Positions 9,654 to 18,629 of a DNA stretch of 51,848 nucleotides are shown one piece after another. Source of the stretch: Cytophagaceae bacterium (GTDB lineage: Bacteria; Bacteroidota; Bacteroidia; Cytophagales; Flexibacteraceae); contig JAIYDB010000019.1 in NCBI GenBank assembly GCA_027487695.1, positions 79,372-131,219 on the forward strand. Reading direction: 5' to 3'. The position numbers and the translations under genes are program-made. The notes under the pieces are model-generated. The model did not search any database and was not told the DNA's origin. It was given only the letters and a program-made list of their open reading frames with translations. Position 1 is the stretch's first letter. Each line of letters starts with the position of its first letter.

Positions 9654-10925
9654 ATGGCACTTACACTTATTACCAATACGATATTGGTAAATCCACAATC
9701 ACAACTGCACTTAAAAGCAGTGAACATCCTTATTGAAGATGGTATCATTCAAACCATTGGAGAAGATACCATTAAGGTTGATGATGACGATTTGGACGAA
9801 GTATTTGATGCCGAAGGGGCCTATTGTAGTTTAGGATGGACCGATTTACGTTGCCAAAGTGGTGAACCGGGATTAGAAAGTCGAGAAACTTTGGAGTCGC
9901 TTGCATTAACAGCTGCTAATGGTGGTTTTACCCACGTTTGTATTTTGCCAAATACAAAGCCTACTATTTCTACTAGGCAGATGGTAGCTTACTTTAAAAA
10001 TGCAGAAACAGAAAGTCCAGTTTCCTTTCACCCAATAGGTAGTTTAACCAAAAACTTAGATGGCAAACACCTAGCTGAAATGATGGATATGGCCGATGCT
10101 GGTGTAACCTTGTTTGCTGAAGCTGGTGCCATTGCCGATGCCGATATACTCTTAAAGTCATTACAGTATAGCGCAATGACAGGTGCTGCTATTATTGATA
10201 GACCAGAAGACCATCATATTTCGGCCTTTGGTCAAATGCACGAAGGCGAACAAAGTACCTTGCTTGGTTTAAAAGGCATACCTCCACTTTCTGAGTTACT
10301 GGCAGTCCAAAGAAATTTGACACTTTTAGAGTATGCTGGTGGTACCCTACACCTATCTTGTATCAGCACCAAAGAAAGTGTAGAAGCGATAAGAAATGCC
10401 AAGGCAAAAGGACTTAATGTAACAGCTAGTATAGCTGCCCACCAATTAAGTTTCTTGGATACTGATTTGGCAGAATTTGATACGTACCTTAAAGTTCACC
10501 CACCTTTCAGATCTCAAGAACATAAAGAAGCTTTATTAGCTGGATTGTTAGATGGCACCATTGATGCTGTTGAAACAGACCACACGCCTTTAGATACGGA
10601 AAGTAAATACCTAGAATTTGATTTGGCTACCCCGGGCATTGCAGGTCTGCAAACTGCCTACCCTGCCCTATTAACTGCAACTGATATTTCTGTAGAGCAA
10701 ACCGCTCAATTGTTCAGCTACAGACCAAGGGCTATTGCCCAAATACCTGTTTACGAAATTGAAGCAGGCGAAATGGCCGATTTAACCTTCTTCCATCCAG
10801 AAATTAATACGCTTGTAAATACGGATATATGGAGCAGTCTATCTAATAACTCTCCCTTCTTTAATCAAAAGTTAAAGGGTGCCGTATTAGCTGTATATCA
10901 TAAAGGGCAACTACATATGTGTTAA
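9654..10925 (+). CDS. Dihydroorotase-like amidohydrolase homologue, probably non-catalytic
   Basis: Clear homologue of class I dihydroorotases (423 residues) with the family backbone: EPGLESRETLES, GGFTHVCILPNTKPTI, KVHPPFRSQEHKEAL, DGTIDAVETDHTP, TPGIAGLQTAYPALL. The zinc ligands are mostly gone. The HxH position reads TDLRCQ (63-68), the HCED histidine is replaced in IDRPED (R183), and the HxST histidine is replaced by Cys236 in HLSCIST. Only the Asp of TDH (D309) remains. It is therefore unlikely to catalyse the pyrimidine step, and another pyrC should exist elsewhere in the genome. The ATG follows the BatA-like stop by one base. An annotation as 'dihydroorotase, PyrC' would be misleading. 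Confidence 0.85.
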   Translation: MALTLITNTILVNPQSQLHLKAVNILIEDGIIQTIGEDTIKVDDDDLDEVFDAEGAYCSLGWTDLRCQSGEPGLESRETLESLALTAANGGFTHVCILPNTKPTISTRQMVAYFKNAETESPVSFHPIGSLTKNLDGKHLAEMMDMADAGVTLFAEAGAIADADILLKSLQYSAMTGAAIIDRPEDHHISAFGQMHEGEQSTLLGLKGIPPLSELLAVQRNLTLLEYAGGTLHLSCISTKESVEAIRNAKAKGLNVTASIAAHQLSFLDTDLAEFDTYLKVHPPFRSQEHKEALLAGLLDGTIDAVETDHTPLDTESKYLEFDLATPGIAGLQTAYPALLTATDISVEQTAQLFSYRPRAIAQIPVYEIEAGEMADLTFFHPEINTLVNTDIWSSLSNNSPFFNQKLKGAVLAVYHKGQLHMC

Positions 10926-10951
10926 TAGCGTAATTGCCCAATTTATTGACC

Positions 10952-12016
10952 TTATTTAGCCTTAGCAGTATCACTTGCTAAGGCTGTTTCTTTTAGTTTC
11001 TTGAGTTGCTCAGTAGCCCTATCTTCGTAGCCCATTTTGTTCGCAATAACAGCATCAAAATTTTTGCGGGCTTCATCTCTTTTACCTGTATAAGCATAAG
11101 CAGAACCTAAGTAAAACAAGATATCTGCTTGCTTAGGTGCATAAGACTTTGCTGCTTCAAAATGGTCGATTGAATTACTATATCTGCGGGCATCAAACTC
11201 ATATTTTCCCAATTTAAAGTGAGCTGAATACAAACCAGGTTCAAAGAAAATCGCCTTTTTCAGCCAGTTTACTGCACTATCAGGCTTTTGGGTATAATCG
11301 AAATACAAGCCCATATTGTAATGTAAGAATGCATCTTTCGGACCAAATCGCAAACCACTTTCAAGGTATTGTTTTGCCATATCGTACTTCTTTTGGTCAA
11401 AATAAAGGACCGCTAATTTATTATAGGCATCCACAAATTCAGGACTTAATTCAATAGCAGTTTGTAAGCTACTTACTGCTTTGGCACTATCCTTCAATTC
11501 AGAGAAAATAAGACCTTTATAGAAGTAAGCCTTTGGTTCATACTTCGCTATTTTAATAGCCTTGTCCATATACTTTATAGCCATGGCATATTCCTTTAAT
11601 ACAAAGTGCATCTCCCCAATCTGAACTAGTAGGTCAGGAGTTTCTAACTTTAAAGCTTCTGCTTTTTTAGCTGCCTCCATTGCCAATTTAACATTAGGCA
11701 AAGTGTATAAAGCTTTGGATTTCAATAGCCAGAACCTACCTTGAGTACTATCTAAATATATTGCACGAACAGCATCTTTATAAGCTTGTTCGCCCTCTTT
11801 CTGATCAAGAAAGTAGTTACCTCTTCTAAAATACAATTCCGGATTTTCAGGATCAGCCAAAACGGCGTCGTTTAATGCCTTTAACTCAATGGTCTCAGAA
11901 TAAGCAGTTTGCTCTGGAACATCTTGAATTGTTTGGTTGGGGTCTTTCTTTTCATCACAGGCAATAACTACCCAAGCCAAAAGTACCGTAAACAGCAAAG
12001 CGGAAATTTTTCTCAT
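10952..12016 (-). CDS. TPR-repeat lipoprotein
   Basis: Exported protein of 354 residues with a lipoprotein signal peptide (hydrophobic stretch, then VIAC with the lipidated Cys at 20). After a short linker it consists of about seven to eight tetratricopeptide repeats (about 50-340). Examples are PELYFRRGNYFLDQKEGEQA, EPKAYFYKGLIFSELKDSAK and DAFLHYNMGLYFDYTQKPDS. TPR arrays bind protein partners, and nothing in the sequence identifies the partner. AATCTTTG about 10 bp upstream of the start is one mismatch from a -7 element. It is convergent with the dihydroorotase-like gene. Confidence 0.88.
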   Translation of the reverse strand: MRKISALLFTVLLAWVVIACDEKKDPNQTIQDVPEQTAYSETIELKALNDAVLADPENPELYFRRGNYFLDQKEGEQAYKDAVRAIYLDSTQGRFWLLKSKALYTLPNVKLAMEAAKKAEALKLETPDLLVQIGEMHFVLKEYAMAIKYMDKAIKIAKYEPKAYFYKGLIFSELKDSAKAVSSLQTAIELSPEFVDAYNKLAVLYFDQKKYDMAKQYLESGLRFGPKDAFLHYNMGLYFDYTQKPDSAVNWLKKAIFFEPGLYSAHFKLGKYEFDARRYSNSIDHFEAAKSYAPKQADILFYLGSAYAYTGKRDEARKNFDAVIANKMGYEDRATEQLKKLKETALASDTAKAK

Positions 12017-12101
12017 TCAATAATCAAAGATTGCGGGGAGTATAATTCCCTTAACGATGGCGCAATTTAGGTAGTATTATTTAACTACCTTTTTCTTCAT
12101 A

Positions 12102-12602
12102 TTATAATTGAGCCAAAAGGTCTTTAAAATTAAGCGGTTTGGTAAACATTACCAGGTTACCATCGGCATCTATTGGCCATTGATCCATAGGTTTATCCCA
12201 ATAAATTTCAAGTCCGTTGTTATCAGGATCTGCTAAGTAAAGTGCTTCAGAAACTCCGTGGTCTGATGCACCTTGAAGAGTGATACCTGCTTCTTGAAGC
12301 CTGACAAACATTTGCGCTAAATCCTTTCTCGTTGGCAAAAGTATAGCTGCATGATACATCCCTACTCCCCTATCAGGTGCTGGAGGCATACCTGCGCTTT
12401 GCCAAGTATTTAATCCAATATGATGATGGTAATTACCTGCCGCCACAAATGCTGCGCTATTGCCAAAGCGCATTTTTAGAGAGAAACCTAATACCTCACA
12501 ATAGAATTGGATTGACCTTTCTAAATCCGATACCTTTAAATGAACGTGACCTATTGTTGTTCCAGCAGGAATTGTATAGGTAGAAATCTCCTGATTATTC
12601 AT
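12102..12602 (-). CDS. VOC-family protein (glyoxalase/extradiol dioxygenase fold)
   Basis: Cytoplasmic metalloprotein of about 166 residues from the ATG at 12600-12602; an earlier start would add five residues. It contains two beta-alpha-beta-beta-beta modules: [20 protein letters not shown] with a metal-ligand His near the start, [23 protein letters not shown], and the C-terminal [15 protein letters not shown] carrying the usual Glu ligand. The pattern resembles the CatE/YfiE-type catechol-2,3-dioxygenase branch, but the substrate is unknown. Its start overlaps the 3' end of the upstream ABC permease by about 8 bp, so the two are probably co-transcribed. Confidence 0.85.
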   Translation of the reverse strand: MNNQEISTYTIPAGTTIGHVHLKVSDLERSIQFYCEVLGFSLKMRFGNSAAFVAAGNYHHHIGLNTWQSAGMPPAPDRGVGMYHAAILLPTRKDLAQMFVRLQEAGITLQGASDHGVSEALYLADPDNNGLEIYWDKPMDQWPIDADGNLVMFTKPLNFKDLLAQL

Positions 12603-13845
12603 AACGAAGGGCATCAATTGGGTCTAACTGCGAGGCTTTATAAGCGGGGTAATACCCACTAATTAAACCAACTAAGTTACAAACAATAAAGCCAATGGTT
12701 ATCCATAGCCAAGGAATTTTAAAAGCCGCGCCTTCTGCTACCAAACCAGAAACTGAGTTACCAATCAATATCCCTAAGAAAATACCTACAATACCCCCTA
12801 TCTGGCAAATCACAATTGCCTCTACCAAAAACTGCATGCGTATATTAAATGGTGTAGCACCCAACGCCTTTCTAACACCAATTTCTCTGGTGCGTTCTGT
12901 TACAGATACCATCATAATATTCATCAAACCAATGGCTGCACCTAGTAAAGTAAGTCCGCCTATGATATAACCTGCCAATTGCAAATAGCCTGTTACTTCT
13001 TCCATGCTTTTATTGATGCTCTCACTTCTAACCAACTCAAACGACTCAGGCTGGCCCATAGGGTCTTGACGTATTTTACGCATTACCCCTAAGGCACTTG
13101 CCATAGCTGCGTTTACTTCTTCAGCCGTAGTTGCTAGGGTTTGGATATTATAGTTATTACCATAATCGGCACTAAACTTGTTATGGGCATTAATAAGCGG
13201 AATTAATATATATCTTTCAGAAGAATTGTTGCCTACAGATGAACCAGTAGGCGCTATTATACCAATTACTAGGTACTTAGTTCCCAGTATTTGAATTTCT
13301 TGGTTAAGTGCCGATTCCTCGTTATCAAATAGCGCGTCTCTAACTTCCGTCCCTATGAGACAAACCTGATTTCCATCTACCAGCTCACCATTGGTGAAAT
13401 TGCGACCTGTGGTAATAGAAAAGTTCTTTAATGCCAATAAAGCATTATCACCTCCTACTAAGGAAATATTAGGGTTGCTTTTCTTGGAGCCCCTTTTACA
13501 TTCCGCATTGGAGGTAACGAAAGTAAATATGCTGGTAATGTATTTTTTATCCATTTGCTCCTTGTATTTCTTGGCATCGGCAAAGCTAATTTTAGGATAA
13601 CTGTTTTGTACCATACCTCGGCGCCTTCTTCTACCACCTATTTCGCCTTTGCGTTTTATTTCAAAACTTCGGCTCCCCATTTCAGATAGGTTTTCATCTA
13701 CTGAGTTTTGGATGCCATCAATGGCTGTTAAAATACCGACAAGAGCCGTTATGCCTATGGCAATAATTAAAGCTGTGAGCATGGTGCGCAATAAGTTGCC
13801 CTTAATTGCGGTTAATGCCTCCCTGCCGTTTTGTAAGATATTCAT
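12595..13845 (-). CDS. ABC transporter permease, MacB/FtsX type
   Basis: Inner-membrane permease of 416 residues started at the ATG at 13843-13845; a TTG five codons upstream is possible. It has one N-terminal helix (about 19-40), a large periplasmic MacB_PCD domain (about 45-260), and an FtsX core of three helices (about 290-310, 343-370, 380-405). The sequence [18 protein letters not shown]-type turn is visible as [20 protein letters not shown]. Members move lipoproteins, peptides or antibiotics or act mechanically. No ATPase gene is adjacent, so its partner is encoded elsewhere. Confidence 0.92.
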   Translation of the reverse strand: MNILQNGREALTAIKGNLLRTMLTALIIAIGITALVGILTAIDGIQNSVDENLSEMGSRSFEIKRKGEIGGRRRRRGMVQNSYPKISFADAKKYKEQMDKKYITSIFTFVTSNAECKRGSKKSNPNISLVGGDNALLALKNFSITTGRNFTNGELVDGNQVCLIGTEVRDALFDNEESALNQEIQILGTKYLVIGIIAPTGSSVGNNSSERYILIPLINAHNKFSADYGNNYNIQTLATTAEEVNAAMASALGVMRKIRQDPMGQPESFELVRSESINKSMEEVTGYLQLAGYIIGGLTLLGAAIGLMNIMMVSVTERTREIGVRKALGATPFNIRMQFLVEAIVICQIGGIVGIFLGILIGNSVSGLVAEGAAFKIPWLWITIGFIVCNLVGLISGYYPAYKASQLDPIDALRYE

Positions 13846-14009
13846 ATAGTGAGTTACCAAATAAAAGTTGGCTTACCTTTTTATTGTGAGAGTTATATAC
13901 TGATATAGTTTAAATAAGCAGTAATTAATTTTATGTAATTTTTATGTAACAAAATTTGTGTTTTACAAACTTAGTTCCGAAATTTAAACCGTACCAAACA
14001 CCTGAAAGT

Positions 14010-14990
14010 ATGACCAAACTTAATCAACTTAAGTCATTTTACGAAAATGAGTTGCTTGGCAAACTCCAAAAGCTGGAAGGTTTACGCAAGCGTGTAATTG
14101 GGCAGTTGGTATTTACCATCGTGGCCGGGGCTGTTTCATTTCCTTTAATGGCAATGTACTTGCTTCAAGTTGTAGAAGATACTGTGTATCTGTTTATGTT
14201 TATTCCGCTATTCGGATTATTAGCGCTTATGCTCTACATCATCTATGATAGCGTCTATAAAAATACTGCCTTTTATAAGCAGTACAAACGAGAAGTAATT
14301 TATCGGTTAATTAAGTTCATTAACCCTAGTCTTCACTATGATAATCGGTTGTTTGTTTCCACCAACGATTTCTACAAGTCTGGCTTTTTCGATAAAGGCA
14401 TCAGTGTAGATTTTGATGGAGAAGAACACATAAGCGGGGTGATAGACGATGTAAATGTAGAGTTTTCTGAATTAGAAGTGGAATACAAAAACAAATCTGA
14501 GCGCAGTGCCAATGGCAGTAAGTATATGTTCAGAGGTGTGTTCTTTGTAGCCAAGGCGCCAAAACCTTTCCCTGCCGATATTGTGGTAATCCCAAAAACG
14601 GCTTCTGCTAAAGTTGGTCTAATTGCTATTGAAACCAATAACGAGGTTTTTAATAACTATTTCCAAATCCTATTGCCAAGGAAAGAAGAAGAAGCTTATG
14701 CTTTAGAAATGCTAAACTCAGACTTTATGGAGTCGTTAGTGAAGTTCAGAAACGAATTACCGAATGAAATTCACCTTTCCTTTGTGTACGATCAAGTGTT
14801 TATAGCCATTTCTCATGACGGCAATCTCTTTGAACCTAACCTATGGAAACATACAGTAGGCTTTGAGGCTATCATGAAGCATTTTAAAGATTTGTACTAC
14901 CCTATAAATCTGATTGAGCACTTTGCAGCTCACAAAGCCATTCATATTGGCGATGAAAATGTTGACTACGAAGCAATGATTAATTCATAG
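14010..14990 (+). CDS. DUF3137-type membrane protein
   Basis: Predicted inner-membrane protein of 326 residues started at the ATG at 14010 (MTKLNQLKSFYEN); an upstream in-frame start would add 18 unlikely residues. A charged N-terminal helix precedes two hydrophobic segments (about 35-56 and 61-85). A soluble domain follows, with YKQYKREVIYRLIKFINPSL, SGFFDKGISVDFDGEEHISG and RGVFFVAKAPKPFP. The overall layout matches DUF3137 proteins, whose function is unknown. It is transcribed divergently from the ABC permease and ends at a clear terminator. Confidence 0.75.
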   Translation: MTKLNQLKSFYENELLGKLQKLEGLRKRVIGQLVFTIVAGAVSFPLMAMYLLQVVEDTVYLFMFIPLFGLLALMLYIIYDSVYKNTAFYKQYKREVIYRLIKFINPSLHYDNRLFVSTNDFYKSGFFDKGISVDFDGEEHISGVIDDVNVEFSELEVEYKNKSERSANGSKYMFRGVFFVAKAPKPFPADIVVIPKTASAKVGLIAIETNNEVFNNYFQILLPRKEEEAYALEMLNSDFMESLVKFRNELPNEIHLSFVYDQVFIAISHDGNLFEPNLWKHTVGFEAIMKHFKDLYYPINLIEHFAAHKAIHIGDENVDYEAMINS

Positions 14991-15015
14991 TACAGCTTTT
15001 AGCATACAATCCAAC

Positions 15016-15056
15016 AACCTCTGGCTTATATTTATAGGTCAGAGGTTTGTTTTTTT
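15016..15056 (+). terminator. Intrinsic terminator of the DUF3137 gene
   Basis: Arms AACCTCTG (15016-15023) and CAGAGGTT (15040-15047) enclose an AT-rich loop and are followed by a run of T residues. The downstream arm and T-run overlap the candidate promoter of the DUF3127 gene. Confidence 0.8.
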
Positions 15057-15078
15057 ATAAGGGCTTATGGTATATTTG
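15046..15078 (+). promoter_or_regulatory. Strong Bacteroidota-type promoter of the DUF3127 gene
   Basis: TTTG (15046-15049), a 21-bp gap, then TATATTTG (15071-15078). Both elements and the spacing match the TTTG-N19-21-TAnnTTTG consensus. The -7 element ends only 4 bp before the ATG at 15083, so the transcript would start at or almost at the initiation codon. Confidence 0.6.
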
Positions 15079-15082
15079 ACCT

Positions 15083-15475
15083 ATGGCAAATAAATACGAA
15101 GCTACGGGAACCTTATTTGAAATTTTCCCAGCCTTAAAATTGAGCGATAAATTTACCAAGCGTGAGTTTATCTTAGAAGTACTTGAAGGCAGATACCCTG
15201 AGTTTATCAAATTTCAATTGATTAACGATAAGTGTGACCTTATTGAGCCTTTCCAAAAAGGACAAGCAGTAACCATTTCTTTTAATCTTAAGGGCAAGCC
15301 TGTTCAAGACAGAAATGGAAATACGCAGTTCTATACCAACCTAGATTGTTGGAGAGTTCAGGCAGCATCGGCCACTGATAATACTAGCCAAGAACCAGAC
15401 CCTGCTTTCTTTAACCAATCGCCTGTAAACGATGGTTATGGTAGCAGTCAAGATATGGACGATTTACCCTTCTAA
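15083..15475 (+). CDS. DUF3127 protein, SSB-like with acidic C-terminal tip
   Basis: Small soluble protein of 130 residues. The body (about 1-95) is a beta-rich, OB-like domain typical of DUF3127: ATGTLFEIFPALKLSDKF, KREFILEV, FQLINDKCDLIEPFQKGQ, and FYTNLDCWRVQ. A flexible polar tail (about 96-123) follows, and it ends in DMDDLPF. This closely resembles the C-terminal peptide of single-stranded DNA-binding proteins (DDIPF), through which SSB recruits repair and replication partners. A role at single-stranded DNA or in recruiting the same partners is inferred and not shown. It has its own promoter and terminator, so it is a single-gene unit. Confidence 0.85.
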   Translation: MANKYEATGTLFEIFPALKLSDKFTKREFILEVLEGRYPEFIKFQLINDKCDLIEPFQKGQAVTISFNLKGKPVQDRNGNTQFYTNLDCWRVQAASATDNTSQEPDPAFFNQSPVNDGYGSSQDMDDLPF

Positions 15476-15500
15476 TAATTATTGGTTTCAAGATATACAG

Positions 15501-15530
15501 TCAGGCCTAATTCAAAGGCCTGATTTTTTT
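15501..15530 (+). terminator. Intrinsic terminator of the DUF3127 gene
   Basis: Perfect 8-bp stem TCAGGCCT / AGGCCTGA with loop AATTCAA, followed by seven T residues. Confidence 0.88.
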
Positions 15531-15602
15531 CCCAATACCTCAAGTAGTAAGGTAAATAAACACTTTTTAAAGTTTGTATTTTAGGAATCTAAAGATTCTT
15601 CC

Positions 15603-17507
15603 TTAATCAAAGAACATCCAGCGAACACCAAATCCGAAAGTACGGCGTTGTCCAGGGTAGAAAGGACTTTCCCAAAATCCATTACTACCTCCAACTCCTT
15701 GTAAAGCATTGCTAAAGCGCACAAAAAGAGTAGCCCTACCAATTTCGGCACTTACAAATGGCATGACTGAAACACTACCTGGGATTTCAAAGGATGTTGC
15801 AGCGTTACGGTCCTGTACCACCCAGTTATTCAGATAGGGCAAATAAGCATTACTCAGCCAAGCACTTCTGTATCTGACATCTATACCTGCTTGCAAGTGT
15901 AGCGCATTGTTAAACAGCCTTCCTTGGTAATACCACTTGCTCCAAACTAATAGTTCAGGAACTCGAATAACATCCGCACCATTAACAGTGGTATATTTTA
16001 CTTGGTTTTCAAAAACGAATTTACCAGCCTTTAATGTTGGGTTTACTTCAATAAATAGGACTGAAGTTAAGTCGCTACTTTGTTTTGGACTAGCATCTGC
16101 CGAGAAATAGACTAGGTTTTGTAGGGTTTGCAGATTTCCTTTAAAGGTGATATTTGCCTTGTCTTTACCTAAGTGCAAGAAAGCAAATAGGTGTTGTGCA
16201 CTTTGATTTTTAAAGTCGTTTTGCCAATTCAAATAAGCATTTCTGTAATCGAGTTGTTGTAAAGTAGCACTCCAATTTAGCAACTCTATACCTGCTCCAA
16301 ACTTGCCAATTTTAAGAACCGAGCGCAATTCATAATCCCTACCCAGAATGTAATTAGCTGTTGTATTGAGTGTTGCATTCTTAAATGGCGACAGTTCAAT
16401 ATTACCTCCAATCCAAGTTTCTGTTCTATAACTGCCTTTGTAGTTATTAAAATAACTTACATAATCAAAGGTTCTGGTCTTCGCCCAAAAACTACCAGAA
16501 AACCATCGCCAGTTACGTCTAATACCAAGGGTATGTTCGTTTTCTTGAAATTTAAGTTCATCGGTAAAAAGGACTATACCAGTATCTAGGTTTGGATTAT
16601 CCGTTTGTCTATAACTATACAGTGAACTGTTTTGGGCATCAGGATCCGAAAAGCTGTTTTTCTGGCGGTTATAGCTGTATCTATGAAAAACTACCAAGCC
16701 CAACTTTTTTACATTATACTCCTGATAAACTCTAAAGGAATACCTGAACTCCCTAGAAAGGGAGTTGTTACTGAGTCTTCCTCTTTCTTGCTCAAAATCA
16801 AAAAGATTGTTTTTAACCAAAGCTTTGGTATTAGAAGTATCGTTGGTTGTTGGTTGCACCCCACCGGTTTCTGCTAATCCGTGATTCATAAATGAATAAT
16901 TAGCAAAGACCCTATAAAGCGAATCTTTAGAAGTAAAGCTTGTAAAGAACAATACACTACTGTGTGAGGCTTCTCTTTCTTCTGCGGTTGGGGTTCCTAT
17001 TTGCTTTTGACTGCTAATACTCTTTATATCAAAACCTACATTAAGTCTTGAATTTACGTTTTGGGAGAAGCCAGCCTTTAAAATTTGTCTACCATTACCT
17101 CCTTGAAGATATTGGGCATAAGTAGTTGGTGAATAAGTATTTAAATAATGAATTTCTCCATTATTATAGGCGTAAGGTGTATAAATATCTATTCCTAATC
17201 TTCTTCCTATTTGAGTTGGTAATTCAAAATAAAGGGGTTGGGTGGCTGTTCCAATATTGCCTAAGTTTTGAAGAATCCTGTTAGGCTTCCAGGTATATTC
17301 CTCCATTAAATGAATATTGGTTAGGCTCGTATCAATCAAATATAAGGTATCTAAACCTTTGGCTACATCTGATTCTAAGACGAACCTAGTACTTTTAGGT
17401 CCGTATACATTTTTAGTGGTATCGTCTAATATTTGGGCATGTGCTTCTTGAAAAAAGCAACCAGCCATTAAAAACGCCACAACCACCAATAATACTTGTT
17501 TAATCAC
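15603..17507 (-). CDS. Putative porin (Porin_10-type outer-membrane beta-barrel)
   Basis: Outer-membrane protein of 634 residues. A signal peptide (about 1-24) ends AHA-Q. An internal LMAGC resembles a lipobox, but the AHA-Q site fits an exported barrel better. After an N-terminal region with TSLTNIHLMEEYTWKPN, the rest alternates hydrophobic and polar residues in amphipathic strands with many aromatic residues, and ends in FGFGVRWMFFD with a barrel-like terminal aromatic. The layout matches the 'putative porin' family of Bacteroidota. The substrate is unknown. It lies 25 bp downstream of lpxK and is probably co-transcribed, a plausible pairing of outer-membrane functions. Confidence 0.8.
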   Translation of the reverse strand: MIKQVLLVVVAFLMAGCFFQEAHAQILDDTTKNVYGPKSTRFVLESDVAKGLDTLYLIDTSLTNIHLMEEYTWKPNRILQNLGNIGTATQPLYFELPTQIGRRLGIDIYTPYAYNNGEIHYLNTYSPTTYAQYLQGGNGRQILKAGFSQNVNSRLNVGFDIKSISSQKQIGTPTAEEREASHSSVLFFTSFTSKDSLYRVFANYSFMNHGLAETGGVQPTTNDTSNTKALVKNNLFDFEQERGRLSNNSLSREFRYSFRVYQEYNVKKLGLVVFHRYSYNRQKNSFSDPDAQNSSLYSYRQTDNPNLDTGIVLFTDELKFQENEHTLGIRRNWRWFSGSFWAKTRTFDYVSYFNNYKGSYRTETWIGGNIELSPFKNATLNTTANYILGRDYELRSVLKIGKFGAGIELLNWSATLQQLDYRNAYLNWQNDFKNQSAQHLFAFLHLGKDKANITFKGNLQTLQNLVYFSADASPKQSSDLTSVLFIEVNPTLKAGKFVFENQVKYTTVNGADVIRVPELLVWSKWYYQGRLFNNALHLQAGIDVRYRSAWLSNAYLPYLNNWVVQDRNAATSFEIPGSVSVMPFVSAEIGRATLFVRFSNALQGVGGSNGFWESPFYPGQRRTFGFGVRWMFFD

Positions 17508-17532
17508 GTTGCAAAGTTAAAGGATATTTCAG

Positions 17533-18561
17533 TTACACCACTTCCGAATATGAACGGATAAAGGCATTGATTTGGTGCAATGGACTTTGATCTATAAACT
17601 TAACTTCAATAGGTAGGTAATAAAGGTTGTTTGTATCGTACCCTAATTCAGTGTAAAGTGCCAAAAGCTTAGCAAAATCTTTCTCTGTACATACCACATC
17701 ATCTAACTCAAGTCCCTTTAAGTCAGCTTCTGTAAAGTTATGATGATCAGGATATTGCCTTGTTGCGATGATATTGTAATCCTTAGAAATGGCCTTGTAA
17801 AATGGCTTTGGCAAAGCTATTCCAGAGATAGCAACCACTTGGCTGCCCATCTTTAATAGTTTATTTTGAGAATTTATAGCTACATTATATTCAAACCCAC
17901 TCATATACAAGGCTTTACGCTGTAATAATTTCGGTATTTCTGCGTAAACAGTAGCTAATTGGATGCTTTGCTTTTCGTCTGGTATTTTGGTAAAAATAAT
18001 AGCATCGGCACGGGCAGCTTGACTTGTGCTTTCTCTAAGTCTGCCAAAAGGAAGCATAAAATCTTTAAAGAATGGTGCATTAAAAGGGGTTAAAATCAGC
18101 ACAAAACCAGGCAAAACAGCCCTATGCTGAAAACCATCGTCCATTATTACGATTGGATTAGAAACGTGCTCTTTTACCCAATCTAAAGCGTAAACCCTTT
18201 TTTCGCAGACTATAACTTTTACTTTGGATTTAAACTTAGTGTAAATTTGAAATGGTTCATCTCCAATCATAGTTGGGTTAGCAGTTTCATTGGCAAGGAT
18301 AAAGCCCTTCGTTTTTCTTCCATATCCTCGGCTAAGCACTACGATATTTCTATTTGTAATTGTAGGAAGGTTATTGATAAGCCATTCCGTATGTGGAGTT
18401 TTTCCTGTTCCACCCACTTGAATATTACCTACACAAATAACTGGAAATGAATAAGAAGTACTTTTAAAAACACCTGCATTGTACAAAAAATTTCTTACAG
18501 CGGTAACCCAACCATAAACTAAAGAAATAGGAAACAATAAGTACTTCAATAATTTTAGCAT
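17533..18561 (-). CDS. lpxK: Tetraacyldisaccharide 4'-kinase LpxK
   Basis: Membrane-associated kinase that phosphorylates the 4' position of the lipid A disaccharide. It has 342 residues, normal length. An N-terminal hydrophobic segment (about 6-28) is followed by the LpxK P-loop VGNIQVGGTGKTPHTEWL (about 44-61), the SRGYGRKTKGF stretch, GDEPF, and IMDDGFQHR with the DDGFQH signature. The C-terminal part contains YPDHHNFTEADL and the VCTEKDFAKL motif. It precedes the porin gene and is divergent from the MORN-repeat gene. Together with lpxB at 26.6 kb it shows that the organism makes lipid A. Confidence 0.97.
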   Translation of the reverse strand: MLKLLKYLLFPISLVYGWVTAVRNFLYNAGVFKSTSYSFPVICVGNIQVGGTGKTPHTEWLINNLPTITNRNIVVLSRGYGRKTKGFILANETANPTMIGDEPFQIYTKFKSKVKVIVCEKRVYALDWVKEHVSNPIVIMDDGFQHRAVLPGFVLILTPFNAPFFKDFMLPFGRLRESTSQAARADAIIFTKIPDEKQSIQLATVYAEIPKLLQRKALYMSGFEYNVAINSQNKLLKMGSQVVAISGIALPKPFYKAISKDYNIIATRQYPDHHNFTEADLKGLELDDVVCTEKDFAKLLALYTELGYDTNNLYYLPIEVKFIDQSPLHQINAFIRSYSEVV

Positions 18562-18629
18562 TGAGGAAAATTGGTCGAACCAAGCTTATAAATAAAAAGC
18601 CTTATTCAGAATATAGATAACTTGCGGCT

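Noticed and set aside
9654-10925. Functional PyrC of the pyrimidine pathway
   Set aside because: Three of the metal-ligand histidine positions, including the HxH pair, are substituted and no pyr genes are adjacent.
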